DNA of 64,000 nucleotides from Clostridia bacterium. Its GTDB lineage: Bacteria; Bacillota; Clostridia; Christensenellales; Borkfalkiaceae. Where the stretch lies: assembly GCA_017558105.1 (NCBI GenBank), contig JAFYWI010000001.1:1-64000 (forward strand). Direction: 5' to 3'. Position 1 is the stretch's first letter. Each line of letters opens with the position of its first letter. Below the pieces are notes generated by a model. The model did no database searches, was not told where the DNA came from, and saw nothing but the letters and a program-made list of their open reading frames with translations. Below are positions 23,465 through 33,193 of this stretch, piece by piece. Both the position numbers and the translations under genes were made by a program.

Positions 23465-23542
23465 CTTTTATTTTTCAAATGATTTTGTGTTTTATGCTTT
23501 TATTTGCAATTGTTATTTATTGGCAAATAAATTGTTTAACAA

Positions 23543-24790
23543 TTATTTTTCTACTTTAACCTTGTTTAAGCGAGCAAATCTTGGTAAACCGTCTTCTTTT
23601 TCAAGTTCTGCTTCACCTTGAATTAATGGTAGTGCATATTTAACGAATTCTTCTGAAATACCAGTTCCGTTATTGATAATCCATTCTAGTGGAACGGTTT
23701 TTTCAGTATTTGCAGCAAGTTCTAATGGAAGAAGTTTATATTCTATTTCATACTTATCGCCTGCTTTTCTTTCGTAGCAAACCATTTTATCCGTTTCACC
23801 ACTAACTGCTGCTCTAACTGCAATTTTGCCTGCTTCAAAAGTTTCTTCAACGTCTGTTTTACTAGCGCAGTGTGCTGCACATCTTTGCATTAAAGAAAGT
23901 TCAACAGACCTTGTCTTAAAGCCAGTTTCTGCTTTAACGATATTAGAAAGCATTGCGCCAACACCACCTAATTGTGCGTGACCAAAACTATCTCTTGCGC
24001 CTGCTTGACCTAAAACTTCGCCAATTAATACGCCGTTTTTATCTTTAATACCTTCAGAAACAACTGCAATACACTTATTGTTGTTGTTTTTGCAAACTTC
24101 TTTAACGTCTTTAACGAATTTTTCTACGTCAAATGGAATTTCTGGTAAATAAATTAGGTCTGCGCCTAAACCCTTAGCATTTGCTAAAGATGCAGCAGCA
24201 GTTAACCAACCTGCGTTTCTACCCATAACTTCTATAACGCAAATCATACCAGTATCGTAAACCTTTGCATCTAGGTTAATTTCCATAATAGTTGTAGCAA
24301 TATATTTAGCGGCACTTGCAAAACCTGGGCAGTGGTCTGTACCAAACAAGTCGTTATCAATTGTTTTTGGAACACCAATAACGTTCATTTCATAACCACT
24401 ATTTGCCATATATTTGCTAATTTTGTTGCAAGTATCCATACTATCGTTACCACCGTTATAGAAGAAATAACGAACGTTGTATTTTTTGAATACTTCTAAT
24501 AATCTTTTATAATCGGTATCGTCTACACTTGCATCTTTTAGTTTGTATCTAACAGAACCCAATGCAGATGATGGAGTGTTTTTTAAACGTTCTAATTCTT
24601 TAATATCTTCTTTACTCATATCGTAAAGGTCTTCGTTCAAAATACCCCTAATGCCGTGTGCTGCACCATATACTGCAGTAATTAGTTCTGAATTTAAGCC
24701 TTCAATAAATACACCTGCTGCACTTGCGTTAATAACGGACGTTGGTCCACCAGATTGAGCAAACATTAATGCTCCTTTTAATCCTTTCAT
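23543..24790 (-). CDS. pfp: Pyrophosphate-dependent phosphofructokinase (PFP type)
   Basis: Reversible phosphorylation of fructose 6-phosphate using PPi. The PPi-type signatures are clear: GGNDSMDT (about residue 116), where ATP enzymes have GGDGT, and PKTIDNDL with Lys where ATP enzymes have PGTIDNDL. The protein is 415 aa, the long PFP form. It lies 34 bp after an ATP-type pfkA and ends the operon at a terminator. Having both enzymes side by side lets the cell run the step with either donor. Confidence 0.93.
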   Translation of the reverse strand: MKGLKGALMFAQSGGPTSVINASAAGVFIEGLNSELITAVYGAAHGIRGILNEDLYDMSKEDIKELERLKNTPSSALGSVRYKLKDASVDDTDYKRLLEVFKKYNVRYFFYNGGNDSMDTCNKISKYMANSGYEMNVIGVPKTIDNDLFGTDHCPGFASAAKYIATTIMEINLDAKVYDTGMICVIEVMGRNAGWLTAAASLANAKGLGADLIYLPEIPFDVEKFVKDVKEVCKNNNNKCIAVVSEGIKDKNGVLIGEVLGQAGARDSFGHAQLGGVGAMLSNIVKAETGFKTRSVELSLMQRCAAHCASKTDVEETFEAGKIAVRAAVSGETDKMVCYERKAGDKYEIEYKLLPLELAANTEKTVPLEWIINNGTGISEEFVKYALPLIQGEAELEKEDGLPRFARLNKVKVEK

Positions 24791-24824
24791 CGTAAAACTC
24801 CTTTTGTATATAAATTATAATTTT

Positions 24825-25787
24825 TTACAAACTTAAAATGTGGGCTATGTTATAAAGTTCTTTATCGAATTTAGAAACGTGTTTAACTGCTTCGTCAAAC
24901 GGAACGGTTATAACTTTATTATCTTTAATGCCTATTGCCCTGCTTTCGCTATTGTTTTTTAATAATTCTATAGCCTTATAGCCAAACCTTGCGGCTAAAA
25001 TTCTGTCGTTCATATTAGGAGAACCACCCCTTTGAATATAACCAAAGTTAGTAACTTTAACGTTAATTCCGCTTTTCGTTCTTAAAGTTTCGGCAATTTC
25101 ATCTCTGTTTCCAGCACCTTCTGCTAAAATAATCATATTAGAAGTTTTGCCTCTTAAATAACTCTTTTTAATTTTCCTTGCAATTTCATCTAAATCAAAT
25201 GGTATTTCTGGTACTAAAACGTATTCTGCACCACCTGCTACGCCTGCGTATAAAGCAATATCTCCACAATGCCTACCCATAACCTCTAAAAGTGAAACTC
25301 TATCGTGAGAGTGCATTGTATCTCTTAAATTATTTATTGCCCATAATACAGAGTTAACTGCCGTATCGAAACCAACGGTAAAATCTGTATAAGAAAGGTC
25401 GTTATCGATAGTACCTGGTATACCCATAACTTTAATTCCAAAATTATCGCAAAGGTCTTTTGCGCCACGGAAAGTACCATCTCCACCAATAACTATAAGC
25501 CCGTCTATACCAAATGCAGAAAGTGCTTCTACTGCTTGGCGTTGAACTTCTACGTCTATAAACTCTGGGCATCTTGCAGTTTTTAAGAAAGTGCCACCCT
25601 TATGAATCATATCTGAAACAGAACGAGTACCAAGCCTTGTAATTTCACCTTTTACAAGACCAGCATATCCCCTTTCTACCCCATAGATATCTATATTATT
25701 ATTTAGTGCCGTTCTAACAACTGCACGAATACAAGCGTTCATACCAGGAGCATCGCCACCACTTGTTAACACCGCTATTCTTTGCAT
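24825..25787 (-). CDS. pfkA: ATP-dependent 6-phosphofructokinase
   Basis: Committed step of glycolysis, fructose 6-phosphate to fructose 1,6-bisphosphate. The 320-aa bacterial form begins IAVLTSGGDAPGMN and has IGGDGTFRGA (the ATP-type Gly at the position diagnostic against PPi enzymes) and PGTIDNDL. Good SD (AAGGAG) before the ATG. It follows dnaE by 127 bp containing two small palindromes, and pfp follows. The dnaE-pfkA neighbourhood is common in Bacillota. Confidence 0.97.
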   Translation of the reverse strand: MQRIAVLTSGGDAPGMNACIRAVVRTALNNNIDIYGVERGYAGLVKGEITRLGTRSVSDMIHKGGTFLKTARCPEFIDVEVQRQAVEALSAFGIDGLIVIGGDGTFRGAKDLCDNFGIKVMGIPGTIDNDLSYTDFTVGFDTAVNSVLWAINNLRDTMHSHDRVSLLEVMGRHCGDIALYAGVAGGAEYVLVPEIPFDLDEIARKIKKSYLRGKTSNMIILAEGAGNRDEIAETLRTKSGINVKVTNFGYIQRGGSPNMNDRILAARFGYKAIELLKNNSESRAIGIKDNKVITVPFDEAVKHVSKFDKELYNIAHILSL

Positions 25788-25812
25788 AGAATTTCTCCTT
25801 TTCTTTACATTA

Positions 25813-25841
25813 CTTAAACTTTAAGTTAGTTTAACGTAAAC
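25813..25841. promoter_or_regulatory. Two adjacent palindromes upstream of pfkA
   Basis: CTTAAACTTTAAG (25813-25825) and GTTTAACGTAAAC (25829-25841) lie side by side in the dnaE-pfkA gap; they could be operators. No regulator is identified, and the surrounding AT-richness makes chance plausible. Confidence 0.3.
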
Positions 25842-25914
25842 TTTCATTTGCAAAATTCTTATAAATAATATTAACATATAACTTAAAAAATTTCTACAAA
25901 AATTAATACCTTTT

Positions 25915-28900
25915 TTAAACTTTTTTCTTAAAAAATATAATATCGTTTTCTTTAACGAAATTTTTAAGTTCTACCATTAACCCTTCGCATCTTCTAACCG
26001 ACATATGAGTATCGAATTTTTTGCCGTTTATTGCCACTATAACTTTAACGTCGCCAGGGTAACTTTCTAAAACGTCTAAAATATCGTCTAACTGGGCTTC
26101 TTTCTCTTTTGGAATAATTAAGCCTAAATATTCTTTTTCAGAAAGTAATTCTTCTTGCTCTTTAATTTCCATTTTTTCAATATTATCAGCAATAATTTGT
26201 GGTGTGCCATCTTTAATTTGAAGCCTACCAGAAACTTTTACAATTTCTTCTTTATTAATTACTTCTTTAACCTTATCGAAAATTTTAGGGAAAGCAATAA
26301 CTTCAATTTTATCGTAAACGTCTTCTACGGTTATAAAAGCCATAGTAGTTCCACTTTTTGTTGCTAACCTTTTGAAATCTGAAATAATTCCACCCATAAC
26401 TACGTGTTCGCCGTCTTTAATTTCGGTATAAACTTTTTCTTCGTTCTCGTCTAATTCGTAATAAGATAGCGCTTCGGTTGTAAAAGAGAACTTATCGAAT
26501 TGCTCTTTAAAATCTTCTAAAGGATGTCCTGAAAGATAAATGCCTAAAACGGTTTTTTCTAAAGACAATCTTTCCTTAGAAGAATATTCCGGCGTATTAG
26601 GGTATTCTAAAGTTAAGCCTTCGTCTTCATCTAACAAAGTACCAAATATGCTAATTTGCATACTATTTTTCTTTTTATTATAAGAACTTACTCTATCCAT
26701 AAATTCTTCGTGCACTTCCATTAGCGCTCTACGGTTAATTCCAAAGCTATCGAAACTACCAGAAAGAATTAAACTTTCTACAAGCCTTTTGTTTATACCA
26801 AGGTCTGTGGTTCTGTTTATAAAATCTTCAAAAGACTTAAAGTCGCCGTTTTTATTTCTTTCTTCAATAATATCGTTAATAATTGCTAAACCTACGTTCT
26901 TTAAGCCTACAAGCCCAAATCTTATGCCACCATTTTCGCAAGAAAAATATGCTTTACTTTTATTAATATCTGGTGGAAGAACTTGAATATTATCTGCTTT
27001 AATACAAGTTAAATATTTAGAAAGTTCTTCAATTTTATCTATTCTGTTGTTTAAGATAGAACAGAAAAATTGTACAGGGTAATACCTTTTTAAGTATGCC
27101 GTTTGATACGCTAATACTGCATATGCCGCCGCGTGCGACTTGTTAAACGCATACCTAGCAAAAGGTTTCATGTTGTCGTAAATTTTTATAGCAATATCTT
27201 CTGGAACGCCACGTTTAATAGCCCCGTCTACAGGTTGACCGGTACTTTCGTTAATACCACCGTAAACGAATATGCTTTTTTGTTGTTCCATTATTTCAAT
27301 TTTCTTTTTACCCATGGCTTTTCTAACCACGTCTGCGTGGCCAAGAGTGAACCCACCAAGGTTTTGACAAATTTGCATAACTTGTTCTTGGTAAACTAAT
27401 ATGCCGTAACTATTTTTTAAAATTGGTTCTAACAAAGCATGGTCGTAAGTAACGTTTTCTGGGTTGTGTTTATTTTTTATATATTGTGGAATAGAATCCA
27501 TAGGTCCAGGTCTGTATAGCGAAATGCCCGCTATAATATCTTCAAACGTGGTTGGCTTTAATTCCTTCATAAATCGCTTCATCCCAGGACTTTCTAATTG
27601 GAACACCCCGTCTGTTAAACCGGCACCAATATGTTCGTAAGTATTTTGGTCTTCGTAACCAATTTTATGGAAGTCTATATCTACCCCAAAATCTTCTTTT
27701 GCATATTCACAAGCAAGTTGCACGTCGGTTAAAGTTCTTAAGCCAAGGAAGTCCATTTTAAGCATACCTAACGCTTCTACTTCAATCATATCGAATTGAG
27801 TGGTTATATCTTCGCCGTTTCGTTGAAGTGGAACGTTTTCCATAATAGGCTTTTCGCAAATAACAACGCCTGCTGCGTGCATAGAAGTATTCCTTGGTAA
27901 ACCTTCTACTTTTATAGCAATATCTATAACTTTCTTTAATTGTGGGTCGTTATTATAAATTTCTATAAGTTCTGGAACGCCTACGTTTTGCTTGTCTTTA
28001 TTTAGTTCTAAACCTAAAGATTGCCTTATAGTAGACTTACCATCCATAAGTTTTGTAATTTTATCTACGTTAGCATAAGGAATACTATAAACCCTTGCAA
28101 CGTCTTTAATTGCAGCCTTTGATGCAAGCGTACCAAAGGTTACTATTTGAGCAACCCTATCTTCACCATACTTCTTTCTAACGTATTCAACAACTTCGTT
28201 TCTTCTTGCATCGGAAATGTCTACGTCAAAGTCTGGCATAGATATTCTTTCTCTATTTAAAAATCTTTCAAAAATTAATTGGTAGCCAAGTGGTTCTACG
28301 TCTGTTATACCAATAGAGTAAGCAATTATACTTGAAACACCAGAGCCCCTTCCTGCCCCAACGGGAATACCTACGCTACGAGCGTAGTTAATAAAATCCC
28401 AAACGATTAAATAATAGTCGCAAAAGCCCATAGAACTAATAACGTCGAATTCATATTCAAAACGTTCTCTAATTTCATCAGTTATAACGGCGTATCTTCT
28501 TTTTAGCCCGTCTTCTGCAAGTTTTCTTAAATATTCTTTTGGGGTTGAACCATCTTCTGGAACGTATTTTGGAATAAGAGAATTATCTCTAATAGGTTCG
28601 CCTTTTTTAGTAAGGTCAAACACTTCTTCAACGACTTTATCTGCTATAATTCTAGTATTGGAAATTGCTTGTGGAACGTGCGAAAACAACCCTAACATTT
28701 CGTCTGGGCTTTTTAGGTAAGATTGGTCGCTTTCCATTTTTAACCTTTTAGGGTCGTCTAACGTTGTTTTCATACTAATGCACATAACAACGTCTTGCAT
28801 TTCTGCATCTTCTCTTTCTAAATAATGCACGTCGTTAGTGGCAACGAGTGGAATATTTAGTTCGTTAGAAAGTTGAATAATAAAAGGGTTTATTCTTTTT

Positions 28901-29436
28901 TGTTCTGCTAAGCCGTGGTCTTGAATTTCTAAATAAAAATCATCGCCAAAAATATCTTTTAGCATTAAGGCTGTATTTTTAGCCTTTTCATAATCGCCGT
29001 CTAAAAGATTTTTAGAAACCCTACCTGCAAGGCAAGCAGAAAGACAAATAAGCCCTTCGCTATGTTCTTTTAACGTTTTATAGTCTATTCTTGGTTTGTA
29101 ATAAAAACCATCTACGTAGGCAATAGAATCTAACTTAATTAGGTTTTTATAACCTTGCTTATTTTTACAAAGTAAAATCAAATGGTCGTAACCTTGCTTT
29201 TCACTTTTTTGAGTATAATCGTCGCACAAATACATTTCGCAACCGATTATGTATTTTAGCCCTGCTTTTTTTGCCTCTTCTGCAAAGTATAAAGTACCGA
29301 ACATATTTCCATGGTCGGTTATAGCAACGGTATCCATACCTTTACTTTTACAAGCATCAAACAACTTGTCTATTCTGGTTGCGCCGTCTAATAAACTATA
29401 TTCTGTATGAAGATGTAAATGAACAAAATCCGTCAT
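25915..29436 (-). CDS. dnaE: DNA polymerase III alpha subunit DnaE
   Basis: Replicative-type polymerase of the DnaE group (1173 aa). It has an N-terminal PHP domain (FVHLHLHTEYSLLDG), the palm with the catalytic aspartates in PDFDVDISD (about residue 400), the finger/thumb region (SLYRPGPMDSIP), tandem HhH, and an OB-fold near the C-terminus (HVVMGGIISDFKRL). The PHP His cluster is intact. Gram-positive bacteria usually also have PolC, not seen here. Located between whiA (14 bp upstream) and pfkA. Confidence 0.97.
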   Translation of the reverse strand: MTDFVHLHLHTEYSLLDGATRIDKLFDACKSKGMDTVAITDHGNMFGTLYFAEEAKKAGLKYIIGCEMYLCDDYTQKSEKQGYDHLILLCKNKQGYKNLIKLDSIAYVDGFYYKPRIDYKTLKEHSEGLICLSACLAGRVSKNLLDGDYEKAKNTALMLKDIFGDDFYLEIQDHGLAEQKRINPFIIQLSNELNIPLVATNDVHYLEREDAEMQDVVMCISMKTTLDDPKRLKMESDQSYLKSPDEMLGLFSHVPQAISNTRIIADKVVEEVFDLTKKGEPIRDNSLIPKYVPEDGSTPKEYLRKLAEDGLKRRYAVITDEIRERFEYEFDVISSMGFCDYYLIVWDFINYARSVGIPVGAGRGSGVSSIIAYSIGITDVEPLGYQLIFERFLNRERISMPDFDVDISDARRNEVVEYVRKKYGEDRVAQIVTFGTLASKAAIKDVARVYSIPYANVDKITKLMDGKSTIRQSLGLELNKDKQNVGVPELIEIYNNDPQLKKVIDIAIKVEGLPRNTSMHAAGVVICEKPIMENVPLQRNGEDITTQFDMIEVEALGMLKMDFLGLRTLTDVQLACEYAKEDFGVDIDFHKIGYEDQNTYEHIGAGLTDGVFQLESPGMKRFMKELKPTTFEDIIAGISLYRPGPMDSIPQYIKNKHNPENVTYDHALLEPILKNSYGILVYQEQVMQICQNLGGFTLGHADVVRKAMGKKKIEIMEQQKSIFVYGGINESTGQPVDGAIKRGVPEDIAIKIYDNMKPFARYAFNKSHAAAYAVLAYQTAYLKRYYPVQFFCSILNNRIDKIEELSKYLTCIKADNIQVLPPDINKSKAYFSCENGGIRFGLVGLKNVGLAIINDIIEERNKNGDFKSFEDFINRTTDLGINKRLVESLILSGSFDSFGINRRALMEVHEEFMDRVSSYNKKKNSMQISIFGTLLDEDEGLTLEYPNTPEYSSKERLSLEKTVLGIYLSGHPLEDFKEQFDKFSFTTEALSYYELDENEEKVYTEIKDGEHVVMGGIISDFKRLATKSGTTMAFITVEDVYDKIEVIAFPKIFDKVKEVINKEEIVKVSGRLQIKDGTPQIIADNIEKMEIKEQEELLSEKEYLGLIIPKEKEAQLDDILDVLESYPGDVKVIVAINGKKFDTHMSVRRCEGLMVELKNFVKENDIIFFKKKV

Positions 29437-29450
29437 AAGTTTTTCCTTCG

Positions 29451-30392
29451 TTATTGTTTAGATAATTCTATAAGTTTTTTTAGCCTGTGATTCAAGCAAC
29501 TTTTACTAACCCCTAAAAGATTTGCAAGTTCTATAACAGACATATCTTGTTTTTCTAACCTTAATTTTGCAGTTAACTGCAACTCTTGTTTAAGGGTAGA
29601 TAAAACATTTTTCTTTTGCAATATTTTTATGGCTTCTATTTGTTTCATAGTGGCTTCTATTTGCCTTGAAACGTTGCCCATATCGCAATTAGTTCTTCTG
29701 TTTGTGTTGTTTATCATTTCCCTACTAATCATTAAGTCGGTAATATTTAACACTGCCAAAGAAGCACCCAAAAAAGCAAACAAATTTTTAATTTGTTCTG
29801 CACTTTTAATATACAACAAAACTTGTCCCTTTCGTTTAGTAGTTTTAGAAGTTATGTCGTATTTACTTAAAACTCTTTCAGTTTCTTCTGCCGGTATTTC
29901 GTGGCTAAAAGTAAATTGTGCGTGGTAGCCCGTGCTTGCAAGGTCTTCGTTACTTGGCAAAGTGCAACTGCCTACTGCAACGAACAAACCTTTAATAAAA
30001 GATTTTAAGCAACACTCTTTTTTAGTTAGTTCTCCATAGAGATGTGTGTTAACAATTACTTCTTCGCCGTCTAAAACTAACACTTCTAAATCGGTTAAAA
30101 TTTCAGTAGCCTTTTCACCTTTAATAGATATTTCAAAAATTTCTCTATTATTTAAATGGTCGTTCCCTACTGAAACTTCCCTTATTTCATAGTCGTATAA
30201 AACTCTAAAATATTCTGCGCATAAAGACGCCAAGTTTTCATCGTAAACGGTAAAATCTAAGCCAAGTTGGTCATCTTCAATAAAAAGTTGCCCCGTGCCA
30301 CGCATTAAACCTGCTAAAAAACTTTTTTTACAACAATTATCTTTTATTCTTTTAGATAAAATTTCTTGCTTTAAGGTTTTAGAAAAGTTCAT
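29451..30392 (-). CDS. whiA: WhiA-family DNA-binding protein
   Basis: Regulator of division and sporulation genes in Gram-positive bacteria, built on a degenerate LAGLIDADG homing-endonuclease fold. At 313 aa it has the normal length: N-terminal FSKTLKQEIL, the family start; central LAGLIDADG-like repeats (FLAGLMRGTGQL, SFIKGLFVAVGS); and a C-terminal HTH (SVIELANLLGVSKSCLNHRLKKL-type, about 285-308). It overlaps the PHP gene by 4 bp. The rapZ and yvcK genes often found in this cluster are absent. Confidence 0.95.
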   Translation of the reverse strand: MNFSKTLKQEILSKRIKDNCCKKSFLAGLMRGTGQLFIEDDQLGLDFTVYDENLASLCAEYFRVLYDYEIREVSVGNDHLNNREIFEISIKGEKATEILTDLEVLVLDGEEVIVNTHLYGELTKKECCLKSFIKGLFVAVGSCTLPSNEDLASTGYHAQFTFSHEIPAEETERVLSKYDITSKTTKRKGQVLLYIKSAEQIKNLFAFLGASLAVLNITDLMISREMINNTNRRTNCDMGNVSRQIEATMKQIEAIKILQKKNVLSTLKQELQLTAKLRLEKQDMSVIELANLLGVSKSCLNHRLKKLIELSKQ

Positions 30393-31159
30393 TTGCCCTC
30401 CTTAAAGCGCTTAAACCTAAAATTAGGTAATCTGCCGTCTATATTGTCTATTCTATCTAACGGAAAGTTTAACCTTTTAACCATTTCTTCTACCAATGCA
30501 ATTTCTGCAATTCTATTAGTGCTATGAGCATCGGAAGAAATTATAAACCTAACCCCCGTATCTAAAATTTTACTTAATTCTTCGTCTGTTAAATGTACTT
30601 TTTTAGAGTTTAATTCTAAATAAGTGCCGTAATCTGCACAAACTTTTGCCACTTCTACAGGGTCTGCAAAAGCACCGAAGTTTAAGTGCGTAATTGCATC
30701 TACTGGGTTTTTCTTTATTACGTTAATATACGTTTTAGTTTGCTCTGCAACAACCCTTTTAGAAGGTTTATTCTTAAACATAGGATTAAAAACACCAGGG
30801 CAAAACAAGTTAAAAAACCCACTCGGTTTATTTAGCACAAATTTATGCACGCCAGCAAAAAATAAATCGAATTTATCGTAAAACTTAGAAGAAAAATCTA
30901 CACTACCATCCGTGCCAATTATATTAGCTTCTATACCAACTTTTACGTTAACACTAGTAGTTAAAGTAGCATCAATGCAATCTTTAACGTAGGCAGAAAT
31001 TTTGTTTTTACGCAAGCCAAAAGCAGGGTGATTAAAACCGTGGTCGCAAATGCCAAGTTCAATTAACCCCTTTTCTTTTGCAGAAAGAGCATTCTCGTAA
31101 ACCGTACCCTTTCCGTGACTATATTTAGTATGAGTATGATAATCTGCCGTTAAAATCAT
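30389..31159 (-). CDS. PHP-domain phosphoesterase (histidinol-phosphatase-like)
   Basis: A 256-aa stand-alone PHP domain with the metal-binding motifs DYHTHTKYSHG (residues 5-15), a central CDHGFNH, GIEANI and C-terminal ISSDAHS. Such enzymes are metal-dependent phosphatases or phosphodiesterases; histidinol phosphate is only one possible substrate. It overlaps murB by 1 bp and whiA by 4 bp, so the three are translationally coupled, an arrangement seen in many Clostridia. Confidence 0.9.
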   Translation of the reverse strand: MILTADYHTHTKYSHGKGTVYENALSAKEKGLIELGICDHGFNHPAFGLRKNKISAYVKDCIDATLTTSVNVKVGIEANIIGTDGSVDFSSKFYDKFDLFFAGVHKFVLNKPSGFFNLFCPGVFNPMFKNKPSKRVVAEQTKTYINVIKKNPVDAITHLNFGAFADPVEVAKVCADYGTYLELNSKKVHLTDEELSKILDTGVRFIISSDAHSTNRIAEIALVEEMVKRLNFPLDRIDNIDGRLPNFRFKRFKEGK

Positions 31160-32052
31160 TAAAACTCCCCAACGTATTCAACTTCTTCAATAAGTAAAAT
31201 ATTAAACTTTTCTAATACTTTTTTCTTAACGACTTCTATAATAGACTTAACGTCTTCTGCCGTTGCATTTTTTGTGTTTACAATAAAGTTTGCGTGTTTT
31301 GTAGATATGCAAGCCCCACCAATAGCAAAGCCTTTTAACCCACATTTTTCTATTAAACTACCGGCATATTGCCCTGTTGGATTTCTAAATACAGAGCCAA
31401 AAGTTCTGCCAATAGGTTGTAAAAGTTTTCTTTTTTCTAAATTATTTTTTATCGAATTTAAAATTACGTTTCGCTCCGAAGGAACAAAACTAAAATTAGC
31501 GCAAACAACAACTTCTTTACTATTTAGAAATTTAGAAGTTCTATAGCCAAACTTACAATCCTTTTTATCGTACAGCACCATTTTGCCGTTTTTTAGCGTT
31601 TGAACGGTGGTTAAGTAGTCGCTTATATTATTACCAAAAGCACCTGCGTTCATAACTATTGCACCACCAAGCGTTGCAGGTATGCCTACCAAATTTTCTA
31701 TACCAGAAAGTTTGTTGTTTACACAAAAATCTACCATTTGAGTAATGGTTGCCCCAGCCATTACTTTAACTTGATTTCTTGCAAAAAATATGTCTTGCAA
31801 ACGTTCTAACGAAACTACTATTCCATCAAACCCTTTATCAGAAAACAATAAGTTAGAGCCGTTGCCTATTACCTTAAATTTTTTTCTTCTTTTTTTTGCT
31901 ATATCTATCAGCACGCGCAAAGAATATAAACTATCTACCTTAGCAAAGTACCTACAATTTCCACCAACGCCAAAAGAGTTGTGTTTCTTCATAGGTTCAT
32001 TTTCTAAAATTTCTGCGTAAGAGTAATTTTTAAGTTCTTCTATAAAGTCCAT
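31159..32052 (-). CDS. murB: UDP-N-acetylenolpyruvoylglucosamine reductase MurB
   Basis: FAD enzyme that makes UDP-MurNAc for peptidoglycan. The 297-aa type II form has NSFGVGG near residue 25, FAD-binding VIGNGSNLLFSD, GIPATLGGAIVMNAGAFG, the substrate Tyr/Arg region FGYRTSKF, and the catalytic Ser in GSVFRNP. First of the tightly coupled murB-PHP-whiA set, 30 bp after the solute-binding-like gene. Confidence 0.97.
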   Translation of the reverse strand: MDFIEELKNYSYAEILENEPMKKHNSFGVGGNCRYFAKVDSLYSLRVLIDIAKKRRKKFKVIGNGSNLLFSDKGFDGIVVSLERLQDIFFARNQVKVMAGATITQMVDFCVNNKLSGIENLVGIPATLGGAIVMNAGAFGNNISDYLTTVQTLKNGKMVLYDKKDCKFGYRTSKFLNSKEVVVCANFSFVPSERNVILNSIKNNLEKRKLLQPIGRTFGSVFRNPTGQYAGSLIEKCGLKGFAIGGACISTKHANFIVNTKNATAEDVKSIIEVVKKKVLEKFNILLIEEVEYVGEF

Positions 32053-32082
32053 AATACTCCTTATATAATATTACTATATATT

Positions 32083-33117
32083 TTAATATTTTTCAAGGCA
32101 AAAAAGCAAATTTTTAATTTTATTTATTTCTTCTTTATTGCCCTTAATAGCATTTAAAGAAAGGCTTTCTAACTTAGTTAGCTCACCTTGGCTTATAAAG
32201 GGCGAAATGGTAAAAGAATTTTTTGTTAACTGCATATTTTTTAAGGTATTATTTTCGTAATCTACACTAAAATAATTAGAAAACATAGAAATTTGGCTTA
32301 ATTTTTTTTGCTCTTTTTCTTGCAATAAAAAGTTAATAAAAGCATCGGCATAAAACTTTTTTTCAACGTTTAACGTGGTGGTTGAAACGTATTGGTAAAG
32401 GTCGTTAAATTGCGTTAACGGTATGCTTTCAAAATCAATGCCCCTTGCTAGTAATTTATAAACGTCTCTTTGAGTGCCAAGCAAATATTTTGTTTTGCCA
32501 ATTACAAAGTTAGAATAGGCTTTAGTTGGAGATAAAACGTTTATTTCGTAATTACTAAAATCGTTAGAAAATTCCTTGTGTAATTCACCTTGTTCTAACT
32601 CTAAAAACAACGCTAGCAATGGTTGAGAATATTGACCTTTAGAAATGGTAATATTTTTATATTTTTCACTTTTAAGATTTTTATTTTTTATTAAAACGTA
32701 ACCACCCCTACACCAAGGAAAAGCATATTTTTTATTGTTAATTTCGCTTGCCGAAAAAGATAAATTACTATTAATTTCGCTTAAATTTTTAACGTCTATT
32801 CCGTTGCCGTAAGATAAAATATCTGGGTAATTTCCTTTTGCTAATTGCTCTTTTACCCCTTCTATATTATAAGAGGTAACCATTATGAAAACACCCTTGT
32901 TTTTCTTTTCAAAATTTTTTGCTTGATTTTGTAAAAATTGCTTTCTACTACCCGTGCCACCTTCAAAAGTATCTACGTGCCAAAGAGTAATAATACACTT
33001 ATATTCTTTACTTATATTTTCTTTATCTTTACTTAAATGATATATACCGAAAGTAAATGTAAAAATAACGGTTATACCACACAAAATTAACGAAATTATT
33101 GGCAATATTTTTTTCAT
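32083..33117 (-). CDS. Membrane-anchored extracellular solute-binding-like protein
   Basis: A 344-aa protein with a single N-terminal membrane segment (about 5-27) that lacks a lipobox at the usual place, then a domain resembling family 1 solute-binding proteins: CIITLWHVDTFEGGTGSR, an early FEKKNKGVFIMV segment, PDILSYGNG, and YAFPWCRGGYVLIKN. The C-terminal lobe is short. No transporter gene adjoins; it precedes murB. The start lacks a Shine-Dalgarno sequence, with a TATACT -10-like element only a few bases before the ATG, so a leaderless transcript is possible. It may be a substrate receptor or a domesticated binding protein. Confidence 0.75.
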   Translation of the reverse strand: MKKILPIISLILCGITVIFTFTFGIYHLSKDKENISKEYKCIITLWHVDTFEGGTGSRKQFLQNQAKNFEKKNKGVFIMVTSYNIEGVKEQLAKGNYPDILSYGNGIDVKNLSEINSNLSFSASEINNKKYAFPWCRGGYVLIKNKNLKSEKYKNITISKGQYSQPLLALFLELEQGELHKEFSNDFSNYEINVLSPTKAYSNFVIGKTKYLLGTQRDVYKLLARGIDFESIPLTQFNDLYQYVSTTTLNVEKKFYADAFINFLLQEKEQKKLSQISMFSNYFSVDYENNTLKNMQLTKNSFTISPFISQGELTKLESLSLNAIKGNKEEINKIKNLLFCLEKY

Positions 33118-33140
33118 AATAAAGTATATTCTTTTAGGGT

Positions 33141-33175
33141 AAAAAAAAAGACTTTTTCATTTAAGAAAAAGCCTT
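33141..33175 (-). terminator. Terminator after the M16 peptidase gene
   Basis: On the minus strand GGCTTTTTC/GAAAAAGTC stem (one G-U) followed by nine T; ends the rpsO-pnp-ylxY-M16 cluster. Confidence 0.85.
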
Positions 33176-33193
33176 ATTTTTATTAATTTCTAT

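Noticed and set aside
32083..33117. Missing binding protein of the permease pair at 21482-23274
   Set aside because: 9 kb away in another operon, no lipobox, and no shared regulatory site; kept as unrelated unless shown otherwise.
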